DNA of 64,000 nucleotides from Candidatus Hermodarchaeum yapensis (GTDB lineage: Archaea; Asgardarchaeota; Hermodarchaeia; Hermodarchaeales; Hermodarchaeaceae): the NCBI GenBank assembly GCA_016840405.1, contig JAEOSK010000004.1, positions 1 through 64,000 of the forward strand, given 5' to 3'. The notes beneath the pieces were generated by a model. That model made no database searches. It saw only the letters and a list, made by a program, of their open reading frames with translations, and was not told the DNA's origin. Positions 35,133 to 44,525 of the stretch are shown here, one piece after another (positions within the stretch are counted from its first letter, which is position 1; each line of letters begins with the position of its first letter). Position numbers and translations under genes: made by a program.

Positions 35133-35567
35133 ATGATTGATTTAACACCAGAAGAAATTCCAAAATTAGCTGTTATTGTTACCTTAGGTGTAGGATGTTT
35201 AGATTTTGCTCGCGGTGTAATACACACCTTTCTGCTTGAATATGCCGGGGTATTCATAATGGGATTAGATCTTTCTTTTGCTCGTGAAAACCAGTTATTC
35301 TTATTGGGTGTATTTGGAATTTCTAATTATATCACGGGAACGTTCTTGATTCTGATTGCATTAAAAGCGCGTGAGTTGATTCCGTATATTCTTGTAATAA
35401 TTCCTACGTGGTACATTGTAGGGAATGCTGTAATAAGTCGAACTGTTATTCCCCAAGCAGAATTGGGAGGACTTCCAATGATGCTTGGATATTTCATTAT
35501 TTGTATTCTTACTGCGGTATCGTCTTTTGTGGTTATTTATTACAGGAGACGACAAAAATCAACCTAG
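35133..35567 (+). CDS. Four-helix membrane protein, unknown function
   Basis: 144 residues with helices at about 12-38, 50-75, 80-100 and 112-135, then YYRRRQKST. Looks like a small integral membrane protein with short loops; no family recognised. Its stop overlaps the end of the convergent dehydrogenase by 4 bp. Confidence 0.65.
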   Translation: MIDLTPEEIPKLAVIVTLGVGCLDFARGVIHTFLLEYAGVFIMGLDLSFARENQLFLLGVFGISNYITGTFLILIALKARELIPYILVIIPTWYIVGNAVISRTVIPQAELGGLPMMLGYFIICILTAVSSFVVIYYRRRQKST

Positions 35568-36772
35568 TACGTGAAGAAGCCCTCTTTGGCTTTCATACCG
35601 AGTTTGCCTTCTTTCACCATTTTCTTGAGGAGTGGATGGGGAACATAGAAGTCATTGTACTCCTTTGCAACAAATTCCAGTTTTTTGACTACTGCATCAA
35701 TACCTAATGAATCCGCAAGTTCAAGAGTGCCGACTGGTTGGTTGAAACCTAGTTTCATTGTTTTATCAATATCTGCTGGTGATGCTACACCGTCTGCAAC
35801 TAGTTCAGCAGCTCGATTAATGCCTACAACAACTACCATCTGCGGATCAAATTTGTCCGCTAATTCTTGTGACCATACTGTTGGGCGTTGCCAGCGATTT
35901 CCAGGATGTTCATAGAAGCCTTTACCAGTTTTGGCGCCTAATTCACCTTTTTCCATTTTCTCTTCGAGACATTTTGCCATCTTCATGCCTGGAATTCGCG
36001 TTGTCATGAATTTCAAGACATTATACACGACATCAATTCCAACGAAGTCTAACAGACCAAAGGTTCCCATTGGAAGGCCTAATTTCATGGTCGTGGCTGA
36101 GTCAATTTCTTCGGGTGTGAACTCTCCAGAATCGACAAGCTGTCCAACAAAGTTCAACGGAAACATCTGGATGCCATTAGCGATGAACCCAGGGACATCT
36201 TTGTTGCACATAACAGGTTCTTTACCCATTTTCTCCGTCAAGGCATAGATGACTTTGGCAGCAGCGTCCGACGTTTTTTCACCTTTGATTATCTCGACAA
36301 TATTCATCCTGACGACTGGTGAGAAAAAGTGCATTCCAACCACTTTCTCAGGATGCTTGGTGGCTGTAGCAATGTCCGTAATGGGCAGTGAACTGGTATT
36401 GGTAGCCAGGATTGCATTCTTAGGGGCCTTTGCTTCGATATCAGCAAACACTTCCTGTTTGAGGGATAAAATTTCTGGGATAGCCTCAACAATAATATCT
36501 GCATTCTTGACTGCTGCATCACGATCAGTTGTTGTTGAGATCCGTTTGAGAGTGGCATCGTGGTCTTCTTGAGAGATTCTCCCTTTTTCTAGGAATTTTC
36601 CAAGGCTCCATTTAATATCTCCCAAACCTTTCTGTACGAACTTGTCTTTGATATCAACCATGACTACATTATAACCCGCTTGAGCGAAGCTTTGGGTGAT
36701 ACCGTGACCCATCAAACCAGCGCCCAAAACGGTGACGTTTTTCACATCTTCAGCCTTCATGTCAATCACCAT
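35564..36772 (-). CDS. 3-hydroxyacyl-CoA dehydrogenase with duplicated C-terminal domain
   Basis: 402 residues. NAD-binding domain: VTVLGAGLMGHGITQSFAQAGYNVVMVDI. Active-site region IVEAIPEILSLKQEVFADIEAKAP, NTSSLPITDIA and GMHFFSPVVRMNIVEII with the catalytic His and Asn context. Two copies of the 3HCDH C-terminal helical domain follow (PGFIANGIQMFPLNF... and VVGINRAAELVADGVASPADID...). It oxidises 3-hydroxyacyl-CoA (or reduces acetoacetyl-CoA) in beta-oxidation or butyrate pathways. ATG 36772 or 36760 are possible starts. Confidence 0.92.
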   Translation of the reverse strand: MVIDMKAEDVKNVTVLGAGLMGHGITQSFAQAGYNVVMVDIKDKFVQKGLGDIKWSLGKFLEKGRISQEDHDATLKRISTTTDRDAAVKNADIIVEAIPEILSLKQEVFADIEAKAPKNAILATNTSSLPITDIATATKHPEKVVGMHFFSPVVRMNIVEIIKGEKTSDAAAKVIYALTEKMGKEPVMCNKDVPGFIANGIQMFPLNFVGQLVDSGEFTPEEIDSATTMKLGLPMGTFGLLDFVGIDVVYNVLKFMTTRIPGMKMAKCLEEKMEKGELGAKTGKGFYEHPGNRWQRPTVWSQELADKFDPQMVVVVGINRAAELVADGVASPADIDKTMKLGFNQPVGTLELADSLGIDAVVKKLEFVAKEYNDFYVPHPLLKKMVKEGKLGMKAKEGFFTY

Positions 36773-36857
36773 GAGTAATGGAATTCAAACATATGATATA
36801 GGGTCAGTGTGTTGAAGGGACTCTTAAAACTTGATGTTCGTTAATTGCACAATCACC

Positions 36858-39800
36858 TTACAGTAACCCAAGTAATCCAAGGATGAAATTCCGAGTGGGT
36901 TCGAAAAGTAAGAGGATTAGTAAGAGGATGATGATGAACAGAGCCCCATAGACGATTTTGACCTTATGCTTACCCCAGAACCCTGTATGCAACTTATGCA
37001 TGTGCTCAGTGCTCTGGCGGTACCGGGCAAACATCCACGGCAACTGATCTGCAAAATCACCAACTGTCTTCCCTTCTGGGAAATAAGGAGCTAGGGGCTG
37101 ATGTATTGGTGCACCGTCTTTCACTGTTAGTGGTTCGGGTGTGTTCCAGTTAAACAGGAAGTCAATAATGGGATTGACGCCGCTTACTTTCACGGCATTT
37201 TGATACCAGAGCTCACGCCAGTGATAATCTGACGTTACCCATTCGATGTTCCCAGTGCGGGCGTTGACCCAGATGTCAGCGCGTTCCCAGTCTTCGTGGG
37301 GGAGTGGAAGAGTGATTTCCAATGGCCAGTACCAGACATAGCGATAGACCCAGTATGCGTCGGCTTCAAGCCACGTGTTAATCCCATAGGAGAGGTTTTC
37401 GGGGTGATTGGTTGGATGGAAATCTTGAGGGATGAGAACCCATTGTTTTCCAGTCCAGAATTTGGGTTCAGGATAATGAATCCATTGATCTTTGCCTTTT
37501 ACCTCACCTTTGTAATAGGGGTTGAGTTCCCGTCTTGTGCTATAGAAGTAAAGACTAGCAGTATGGATGTCAGGTGGTTTTCCGAAGTATCTTGCAATAA
37601 AGTTGAACCGTCGGCTAAAGCTAACGTGGGGACGGGTCCAGAGTTCAATTTTCCGTGGGTTGATGAGATTTCGAATAATCGTAGGTTTGGCTACATCACC
37701 GGGTGGCGTTATTATAAGGTCGCAGCGGTCGCCTTCACGGGCCTTGATTCCAACTTCGTGGGGGAAAGCTCGTGTCTTAAATCCGCGGATGTATTTGGAT
37801 TGACCGTCACTGCGGTCGTTGGCTTTCATTTCATAGAGGTTGACATCTGTGCCGCCTTGCCAGTCTTCGCGGTACATGCCATGTTCGTAGCGTTGGCTCC
37901 AGTAATCGCGGAAGAGGTGGGCACGTGGTGGTTTGAAGATAACAGGTCCATCGTGTTTGTTGCGTGCCCAGCTGGCGCGTATGAGTTCGATGAAGCCAAG
38001 GCGTTGACCTAATGCAAAGCCGGTGATTTTCAATGGGGTGTCTTTATCAACATCGAGCGGCTTTAGGGCGTGACGGATTTCGGATTCGAAGGGATCGGGG
38101 TATTTGGCTAGTTGGGCTTCACGGAACAGATCAGCGGTAAGGCGTCGTACTCCGAAAACGGTTGAGCTTCCCACTTTGAAGGTGAAAAGGGCTTCTACCC
38201 ATTCTCCGCGCCCATCTTCAAATTCCACATAATAGTCGGTGATTAACAGTTTTGGTTCCCAGGTTTTAGGATCTAAGAAGATATCTAGGCGGTGGTTGGT
38301 CCAACCTTGTCGATAGTTAGCTCCGGGTGCTGGATTTTGTTCACCAGGTTCGAAGCAGAGCCATAATCTGTAGATGTAATATTCTCCATCGTATTTGGCA
38401 TCACCGATGAATACGGTGCCAAAGAAAACTTCTTGGAAGTTCACGCCATTGCGGAGTCGTGCTTGGGCGAGTTCTTCGGCAGTCATGATGCGTGGAGGTG
38501 CCCGAATTCTCAGAAACTCGGATTCCTGAGTGACGCGTTTGGGATCAGGCATTTCGAGGGTAATGGTGCTTTCAACTAAGTAGTTGTTGCCAGAGTGTAG
38601 TTCTCGTTTGCCTTTATAGCGGAGGTTGAACCGGTGTGGGACGTTTTTGAGATGTTTGGTTAATTCGACTGCAGCTGAGCCAAGGGTGACAGTTGGGGTG
38701 AGGGTTTGAGGATTCACATAGTCTTTGATGTCATATTCGGGAGCAAATCGGGGGACGTAGGTTGGGAGTTGAGCACCTTTTTCAAACAGGATGCTGAAGG
38801 TTTCTTCCCATTTGTCCTCTAGTGTGGTTATCCAATTGGTTTCGGCGGTTAGGATTTTTGGACGACTAGCAATTTTGAAGAAGATTGTTTGGATGGAAAT
38901 GGGTTCGGGGGATCCACGATGGTAGATACCAAAGCTTACTGGAAAGAATTGACCAGGGAGAATATTGCCTTCACGGGCTGATTTGGTGAAAACTGTGAAG
39001 AAGGCAGCTTGTGTGAGATCGTCGATTGGAATGAGTGGTGTTTCAGCGGTGGGAGGTTCTTCTGTTGCGCCTTTGAGGGTACCAATGGTTGTTCCATTGT
39101 AGTCGCCTGTCCACATGATACCGAGCCATGGTTGTTCATCTGTTGGTTGTTCAGATGGGAGTTCAGGTTCCAACTCGCGTGAGGGGGCAGCGGCCAGTTC
39201 TATGGGAACGGGTCGAGGAGGGCCAAAGGCATCTGCTGGTTTTCGGTAGAAATCCGTTTCATCGAAAAACCTAGCGTTATCGTCACAGCCAATATAGAAG
39301 TGCTTCATGGTGACTTGGGATGGGTCGCGAGACGCTTGCCAAGGTTGGGAAGTACTTGGGGATAGGTTGGGGAGAACACCAAGTGGACGAACTGTGAGAT
39401 CCGCGGCTTCTTTTTCAGAGACATTCAGGATGGCAAGTTTGATTGGTGTTTCCGCCTCGAAGTAGATGGTGGTTTCAGTTTCAAAGTTGGGATAAACCCC
39501 AATAGCAAAATCACCTTCAAGAAACTCTTTAAGTTCTTCACGAAGAAAGTTCAGAGTTTCGATGGCTTGTTCGGGACCACCAAGTTGTTTTCCGATGCGT
39601 ACTGCTTCTTGGGTATATTCAATGGTCCTGAGATAGACGTTGAGAGTCCAGTTCTCCAATCCAACTTGAGATTGGAGAAATTGCACGATACCGAGAATAT
39701 CCTTGACAGTTTCCACTCTAATCCGGCGTAAAGCATAGAGCCCAACAAGTTCATCAGTAACATTCAGCAATTCCTGTAAACGGGCTTGGGTTGGACGAGC

Positions 39801-41717
39801 ACCTCCACCATCCTCGTCACTTATCACTGCAACTAATTGTCGCATCCACACTTCAAGACAGAGAATTGCTTCGCGATGGCGATTCAATAATTCATAGGCA
39901 TTTTTAGCAAGGAAGAGTTGTCGTCCTCCTTCTTCGACGTTTCCTTCCTCGAGGTTAGCTAGACCAGCAAGCCAGCGGCAGTTTGCAGCTCGCCGACGAA
40001 GATCTTCGGGATCTCGATATGGTACCCAGGTTTCTTCTGAATCCATGGGTAAGCTTTCATCGACGCCCCGTTTCAAACGAAAGGCTTGAGAGTATTGGTC
40101 TGCGGCAGTGGTGAAGTCGATAGAAGGTGCTGCGCCCCAAAAAGGCATCGTCCTGAACTCAAGTTCTTCTTCGGGTGCACCCATTGCCTGCTCAGGAGAG
40201 ACAGAGGGAGTAAATTCGACTTCAAGAAAGCTTAGGTTTTGTCGTAGTTGTCCCTGATTTAGTTTGCAGATTGCTGCAACCCAGTATAAATCCAAGCTTT
40301 TGAATAAATCAACTACATCATCATATCCGACTTCTGCATCAATTAGGCTGCCAAATAGTTGATCCTCTTCGTCAAGCTCCAAGAGAGTGAGGGTTTTTTG
40401 TCGAAGTTCTTCTTTGGAGCCCACGTCCAAGACATCACTGACAATTGCCACACGGTATATATCTGAAATTAATTTTTGGCAAAGTACATTAAGGGCTCCG
40501 CTCGAGCCTTCTGAGAGCCATCGAAAGACCATAGCCATATCAATCAATCGTTGATCTTGGCGTTGCTGAGCTTGAACTAAATTATTGCCGGCTTGTTTTG
40601 CTAGTTCCTTAAAGGCATTGGAACCTTCTAATCCACGTTCTATAAGATTAAACGTCCCGAGCAAGCCCTTCATCGCTTTTTCTGGGTCATCTACAATCTT
40701 TACCTGATGATATCCCAAGCGTTCGATGAGCGTCAGAATGAAATCTGCGGCATATTGAGTCAGCTCTAAACTCTGTTCTCTCGCCTCAGCAACCGTATAA
40801 CCTGAGATGTCCCGTGTAATCCGTAAATTGGCAAAAGCACCTTCCATGTAACTTGAAACAAATCTGAGAATAGAGGGGGAAGGAAGGGCGAGCTCCTCTT
40901 TGCCAGCTTGTTCGAAGAACTCCGCAAGAGCTCGAAATCGATTAAATGCTGTTTCGTCCTCTGGTTCTGCAATGAGGGCGAGAGCCTCTGCCTCATTCCA
41001 GAGAAAAACCGCGGCCAAAGGTACATTGAGTTCGGGATTTTTCTGACGATTTGTTACTGCGGCCATTGCTGTTTTTCGAAAGAGGTCTGCAGCGTCTGTT
41101 AGCATGGCTTGATCTTGGTCAGAAACCTCGCCGCTGACCTCACTGAGGAGTTTTTGAATTGCACGTCCAATATTCAGCACCGTTGAGCCATCATCTAATT
41201 CTTCATAACACCGATACTCACGAATCATGGCAGGAAGAGCAGCAAGAGGAGCTGCATCCACCTTTCTTGTTTGCACCACAGTGCTGAAGCATTTCGCAGC
41301 TCGACGCCATTCCCGAGCTACTCCAAACATTGTGCCTGCAGCATCTAACGCTTGATTTGCTTGCTCTCTAATAATTATAATAGCCTTTTCAGCAGCTTCA
41401 GCCCGTTCTTCGTCGGATCGATATACATAATCATCATACTGAACTTCTTCCTCAAAGTACTGTTCTAATTCCCGCCAACGTTTAGCAACCGTATCAAAGT
41501 CTCGTGCAATCGAGCGAGCAACTTCAACTTCCAGAGTTTTTGCTGAAGCGGCAGACTGAATCCGTTGCAGTAATTCAGCGATCTGTTCGAGAATATCAAG
41601 AATACCTTGACCCTTCGCCTTGGTCAAATGTTTGGCGATTTCTTCGAGATCATCCTGAGCTGCATCAAAAAGGGCTTGATACGCCTTTACCAAAGGTTCA
41701 TGATCCACAGATGCCAT
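36858..41717 (-). CDS. Giant tail-anchored protein, unknown function (1619 residues)
   Basis: About 180 kDa. Residues 1 to about 750 are almost entirely alpha-helical with repeating 30-40-residue helix pairs rich in Ala, Glu and Leu (ARDFDTVAKRWRELEQYF, NQALDAAGTMFGVAREWRRAAKCF, SQAFRLKRGVD), like a TPR/alpha-solenoid. From about 760 to 1580 it is beta-rich, with many Trp, Tyr and Pro (WEADAYWVYRYVWYWPLEI type). The only membrane helix is at the very C-terminus (IVYGALFIIILLLILLLF) with a short tail, so it is a tail-anchored protein facing the cytosol. It follows a coiled-coil wHTH gene and a 212-residue gene. No enzymatic motif seen. Confidence 0.88.
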   Translation of the reverse strand: MASVDHEPLVKAYQALFDAAQDDLEEIAKHLTKAKGQGILDILEQIAELLQRIQSAASAKTLEVEVARSIARDFDTVAKRWRELEQYFEEEVQYDDYVYRSDEERAEAAEKAIIIIREQANQALDAAGTMFGVAREWRRAAKCFSTVVQTRKVDAAPLAALPAMIREYRCYEELDDGSTVLNIGRAIQKLLSEVSGEVSDQDQAMLTDAADLFRKTAMAAVTNRQKNPELNVPLAAVFLWNEAEALALIAEPEDETAFNRFRALAEFFEQAGKEELALPSPSILRFVSSYMEGAFANLRITRDISGYTVAEAREQSLELTQYAADFILTLIERLGYHQVKIVDDPEKAMKGLLGTFNLIERGLEGSNAFKELAKQAGNNLVQAQQRQDQRLIDMAMVFRWLSEGSSGALNVLCQKLISDIYRVAIVSDVLDVGSKEELRQKTLTLLELDEEDQLFGSLIDAEVGYDDVVDLFKSLDLYWVAAICKLNQGQLRQNLSFLEVEFTPSVSPEQAMGAPEEELEFRTMPFWGAAPSIDFTTAADQYSQAFRLKRGVDESLPMDSEETWVPYRDPEDLRRRAANCRWLAGLANLEEGNVEEGGRQLFLAKNAYELLNRHREAILCLEVWMRQLVAVISDEDGGGARPTQARLQELLNVTDELVGLYALRRIRVETVKDILGIVQFLQSQVGLENWTLNVYLRTIEYTQEAVRIGKQLGGPEQAIETLNFLREELKEFLEGDFAIGVYPNFETETTIYFEAETPIKLAILNVSEKEAADLTVRPLGVLPNLSPSTSQPWQASRDPSQVTMKHFYIGCDDNARFFDETDFYRKPADAFGPPRPVPIELAAAPSRELEPELPSEQPTDEQPWLGIMWTGDYNGTTIGTLKGATEEPPTAETPLIPIDDLTQAAFFTVFTKSAREGNILPGQFFPVSFGIYHRGSPEPISIQTIFFKIASRPKILTAETNWITTLEDKWEETFSILFEKGAQLPTYVPRFAPEYDIKDYVNPQTLTPTVTLGSAAVELTKHLKNVPHRFNLRYKGKRELHSGNNYLVESTITLEMPDPKRVTQESEFLRIRAPPRIMTAEELAQARLRNGVNFQEVFFGTVFIGDAKYDGEYYIYRLWLCFEPGEQNPAPGANYRQGWTNHRLDIFLDPKTWEPKLLITDYYVEFEDGRGEWVEALFTFKVGSSTVFGVRRLTADLFREAQLAKYPDPFESEIRHALKPLDVDKDTPLKITGFALGQRLGFIELIRASWARNKHDGPVIFKPPRAHLFRDYWSQRYEHGMYREDWQGGTDVNLYEMKANDRSDGQSKYIRGFKTRAFPHEVGIKAREGDRCDLIITPPGDVAKPTIIRNLINPRKIELWTRPHVSFSRRFNFIARYFGKPPDIHTASLYFYSTRRELNPYYKGEVKGKDQWIHYPEPKFWTGKQWVLIPQDFHPTNHPENLSYGINTWLEADAYWVYRYVWYWPLEITLPLPHEDWERADIWVNARTGNIEWVTSDYHWRELWYQNAVKVSGVNPIIDFLFNWNTPEPLTVKDGAPIHQPLAPYFPEGKTVGDFADQLPWMFARYRQSTEHMHKLHTGFWGKHKVKIVYGALFIIILLLILLLFEPTRNFILGLLGLL

Positions 41718-41899
41718 AATTAGTGTCTCCTTTAGGTCCGATTCATCAATATCCTAGGAGGAAAGATACCGACGAAATTCGCCTTTTCATGTACGTTTGC
41801 CCTCAAAAGCTCTTCCACTCGAAGAGAAAAAGATGAATAGAGGAATATTGGATGAGAAAAATAAAAAGGAAGAGGAGGTCGCCTAGGCTCCGGGTGAGA

Positions 41900-42538
41900 T
41901 TAACCTAAGCGGATAACGGTGCCTCCTCTTCCAGCGACAACGACCTTTTTACGACCGTCTTTTTCAATAAGCTTGTTTCCGCTGAGCACAACCTTCCAAT
42001 CAGCAATTTTCAAAACAATCCGATCGCCACTTGCAATAAGAGCACATTTTCCACGCTGTCTATCAAAAATCTGGGCTACCCAACCCCGTCTGCGTTGGAT
42101 GAAGGTTTCATCAAACCAATCCCGATTGTGCTCAAAGAACCGGTCAAAAATTCCTTGAGCACGTTCCTGTGCTTCATCGACTGATTCGAGTAAATATTCT
42201 TTCAAATGTTTACCCTTAACTGGTATTGTTTCTGGTGGCGACCAGTTGCCATCTTCACTTAGCATAAGCAAACTGCCGTTCCAAAGAAACTCCCGGCTTT
42301 GACCAATAGCACCACGCTTAGTCTCAACAATAGCATCGACAATGACTTGACCAAGACCAATAAAGACACCACCAACCTCCACGTTCCGATGAAAAATGGG
42401 AAAATAGAGTGACCCTTCATTCACACTCAGCAAAGCCTTCTCTGACTGAGCAATATCAGTTGGCTGCTTAACCCTCCCAGCGAGGGCACCTAGCACTAAA
42501 TCCCGGTTTCGATAATTCAATGAAAAACTTGGACTCAT
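41900..42538 (-). CDS. Conserved-looking protein of unknown function in the giant-protein cassette
   Basis: 212 residues with mixed strands and helices. Two beta-rich parts (VEVGGVFIGLGQVIVDAIVETKRGAIG and GKCALIASGDRIVLKIADWKVVLSGNKLIEKDGRKKVVVAG) flank a helical stretch (YLLESVDEAQERAQGIFDRFF). No membrane helix. Starts 21 bp after the regulator gene and ends 182 bp before the giant gene, so it is likely the same transcription unit. Function unknown. Confidence 0.75.
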   Translation of the reverse strand: MSPSFSLNYRNRDLVLGALAGRVKQPTDIAQSEKALLSVNEGSLYFPIFHRNVEVGGVFIGLGQVIVDAIVETKRGAIGQSREFLWNGSLLMLSEDGNWSPPETIPVKGKHLKEYLLESVDEAQERAQGIFDRFFEHNRDWFDETFIQRRRGWVAQIFDRQRGKCALIASGDRIVLKIADWKVVLSGNKLIEKDGRKKVVVAGRGGTVIRLG

Positions 42539-42559
42539 CCAGCATCACCTGCTACTTAA

Positions 42560-43255
42560 TCAATCAGTATCCTCTCCAATTCCCGAAGTCATTTGGTTAT
42601 GCAGATACTCAGCTAGCTTCAATGCCATACGACCAGGAATGGTAATGAGGTAGCGACCGCGTACGCGTTCCTGTGTCACGTACCCAGCATCTTCTAATTG
42701 TTTCAGATGATGTGGGAGAGTCCCTGGTTTTAATCCTGATAACTCCATGAGATCTTGATGATATCGTGGAAAATCAGCCAGTAAATAGAGGATGCGAATC
42801 CGCTCCTCGCTTGCTAAAGGGGCGAGTAGTCGTTGAGCTTCTTCAGGTGGCACCTGACGGGCGGCTACTCCTTCGGGGTCCCAACTGACTTCATTGTCAT
42901 CAAAGCGAACGCGAGCACCTTTGGGACCGATAAACACACTACGCATTGCTCTATTAGCTCCACGCATCGCATCAGAGACAACCGTTTTGATGTAATCGCC
43001 TAACTCGACTCCATAGGCTCCCATTTTTCGACCAAATTCTTCCATCTCTTCTTGGAATACCTCGTCATCCAAATCGATGTTAACGCCCTTCGCTCTCCGT
43101 AACTTCTTGGGAGATTTCGGTGAAGGTTCACGTCTGTAATCTTTTTCCTTTTCCATCCTGCGACGAAGATTTGCCATTTGCTCCTCAAGGCGGCGCATCT
43201 CGTCACGTAATTCGTCTTCGCGTTCCTTTTCCTTGTCTTTCTTTCGACCAAACAT
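42560..43255 (-). CDS. ArsR-like winged-helix protein with N-terminal coiled coil
   Basis: 231 residues. Residues 1-45 are a highly charged coiled coil (DKEKEREDELRDEMRRLEEQ), then a basic linker. An acidic helical region lies around 60-110. The C-terminal winged helix (APLASEERIRILYLLADFPRYHQDLMELSGLKPGTLPHHLKQLEDAGYVTQERVRGRYLIT) has the ArsR recognition helix and wing. It is probably the regulator of the cassette; an inverted repeat lies 150 bp upstream. Confidence 0.82.
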   Translation of the reverse strand: MFGRKKDKEKEREDELRDEMRRLEEQMANLRRRMEKEKDYRREPSPKSPKKLRRAKGVNIDLDDEVFQEEMEEFGRKMGAYGVELGDYIKTVVSDAMRGANRAMRSVFIGPKGARVRFDDNEVSWDPEGVAARQVPPEEAQRLLAPLASEERIRILYLLADFPRYHQDLMELSGLKPGTLPHHLKQLEDAGYVTQERVRGRYLITIPGRMALKLAEYLHNQMTSGIGEDTD

Positions 43256-43404
43256 CTAAATTGTGACTCCTATCCAATCTTACTATACTTCAAAAATTCA
43301 ACTAATGCCTTCTCTTTGACACAACATTGTTTTTCCTGATTTCTCTTCATCATATTCGACTCCATTCGGTTACTAAACGAGTTAATACGGTTTCTAAACG
43401 ATAA

Positions 43405-43433
43405 ATTTTATTCGTTCTGAATTAGAATAAAAT
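43405..43433. promoter_or_regulatory. Candidate operator: perfect 9-bp inverted repeat
   Basis: ATTTTATTC, an 11-bp spacer, then GAATAAAAT. It lies between the divergent regulator cassette and the endonuclease IV-like gene, and a TATA-like ATATAAA follows at about 43442. A likely site for the ArsR-like regulator encoded next to it. The flanks of this 300-bp gap show nothing else. Confidence 0.5.
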
Positions 43434-43556
43434 CGTTCACAGATATAAACCTTTCGAATTACAACAGAACTTCCTCACCAAAGGTCAGAACCTCGTAAAG
43501 CACATTACACACACTTAAAGGCATTCTCAGCGTCATCTTCCAATGGCGAACATCCT

Positions 43557-44525
43557 GTGAAGGCAAACTCCCAAGCTTTTATCGGTTTTGCGGCGTTTCC
43601 ACTAAGCACCTTCACTTCAGATACGGCTGTTCGTCAAGTGACCACTGTTCTTCGGGCTGAACAGTTGAAAACTGCAGAGCTGCTGTGTCTGTCCAATGTC
43701 CTTGGTCGACCACGGGGCGGGCTTCCCGGTTATCCCTCCCAAGAACGGGCAGCAGATATTGGTAAGCAGATGCAAGAGTTTCATGTTAGTATTCATGGCC
43801 CTTATGTGATTTCACTCACCACCACTGAGAAAGGCAAGCTACGGACAAGTCGAGCACACATGACACGCTGTTTACACATTGCTGATGCAGTCGGAGCGAC
43901 CCACGTCACCTTTCATGCCGGATCCCGCCAAGGAGGAACAGCGGTCAAAACCCGTGTGAAAGAACGATTACTACAAATCATGGCAAAAGCCGAAGGCGAA
44001 GGAATCAACGCAGTACCGGCTCCTGAAGTCGCAGGAAAAATCGCAGGTTTTGGAAATTTTGAAGACACCTGCACTGTTGCGAGTGAGGCAGGATGTTTAT
44101 TTTGCTGGGATTTCGCACATGACTTTGCCAGAGGCGGTGATGTCACGACGGAATCTGGAATCCTACGACGCCTTGAACTCATTGAGCAGAATATCGATTT
44201 GTCTCGCTGGCGACTACCAGTTCACCTCTCAGGTATCGTCGCAGGGCGTCGCGGAGAGGTCCGGCACGCCCCCCTCGAAGGTGGAAGTAACGTTCCTTGG
44301 AAGCTTTTCCTCTCTGTTCTACGGGAACAACGGTTCTTAGACAAGGTGAGTATTGTCTGTGAATCAAAATCCGAGGAAGCAAATGGTCTCGACTTTCGGG
44401 TGAAAGAAGCCCTTCTGTTGAAATCTTTCATTGAGAGTGGACGGATCGAGAAGGATTATCAATCCGCACAGCCTAGCCTTTCACAGTTTTTTACATCAAA
44501 AACGAAGGATAACCAAAAGGATTAG
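43557..44525 (+). CDS. Endonuclease IV / AP endonuclease family 2 TIM-barrel protein
   Basis: 322 residues from GTG. Metal-site motifs in family order: SIHGPYVISL (His), THVTFHAGSR (His), VPAPEVAGK (Glu), CLFCWDFAHDFARGG (Asp, His), LPVHLSGIV (His) and IVCESKS (Glu), matching the three-zinc EndoIV fold. It could be a true Nfo-type AP endonuclease or a related sugar isomerase; the full set of His/Glu/Asp ligands favours the nuclease. Convergent with an amidase gene, 4-bp overlap. Confidence 0.83.
   Translation: MKANSQAFIGFAAFPLSTFTSDTAVRQVTTVLRAEQLKTAELLCLSNVLGRPRGGLPGYPSQERAADIGKQMQEFHVSIHGPYVISLTTTEKGKLRTSRAHMTRCLHIADAVGATHVTFHAGSRQGGTAVKTRVKERLLQIMAKAEGEGINAVPAPEVAGKIAGFGNFEDTCTVASEAGCLFCWDFAHDFARGGDVTTESGILRRLELIEQNIDLSRWRLPVHLSGIVAGRRGEVRHAPLEGGSNVPWKLFLSVLREQRFLDKVSIVCESKSEEANGLDFRVKEALLLKSFIESGRIEKDYQSAQPSLSQFFTSKTKDNQKD

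Noticed and set aside
37296..38012. 238-codon + strand frame inside the giant gene
   Set aside because: Antisense to the 1619-residue frame; no motif; composition mirrors the real gene.
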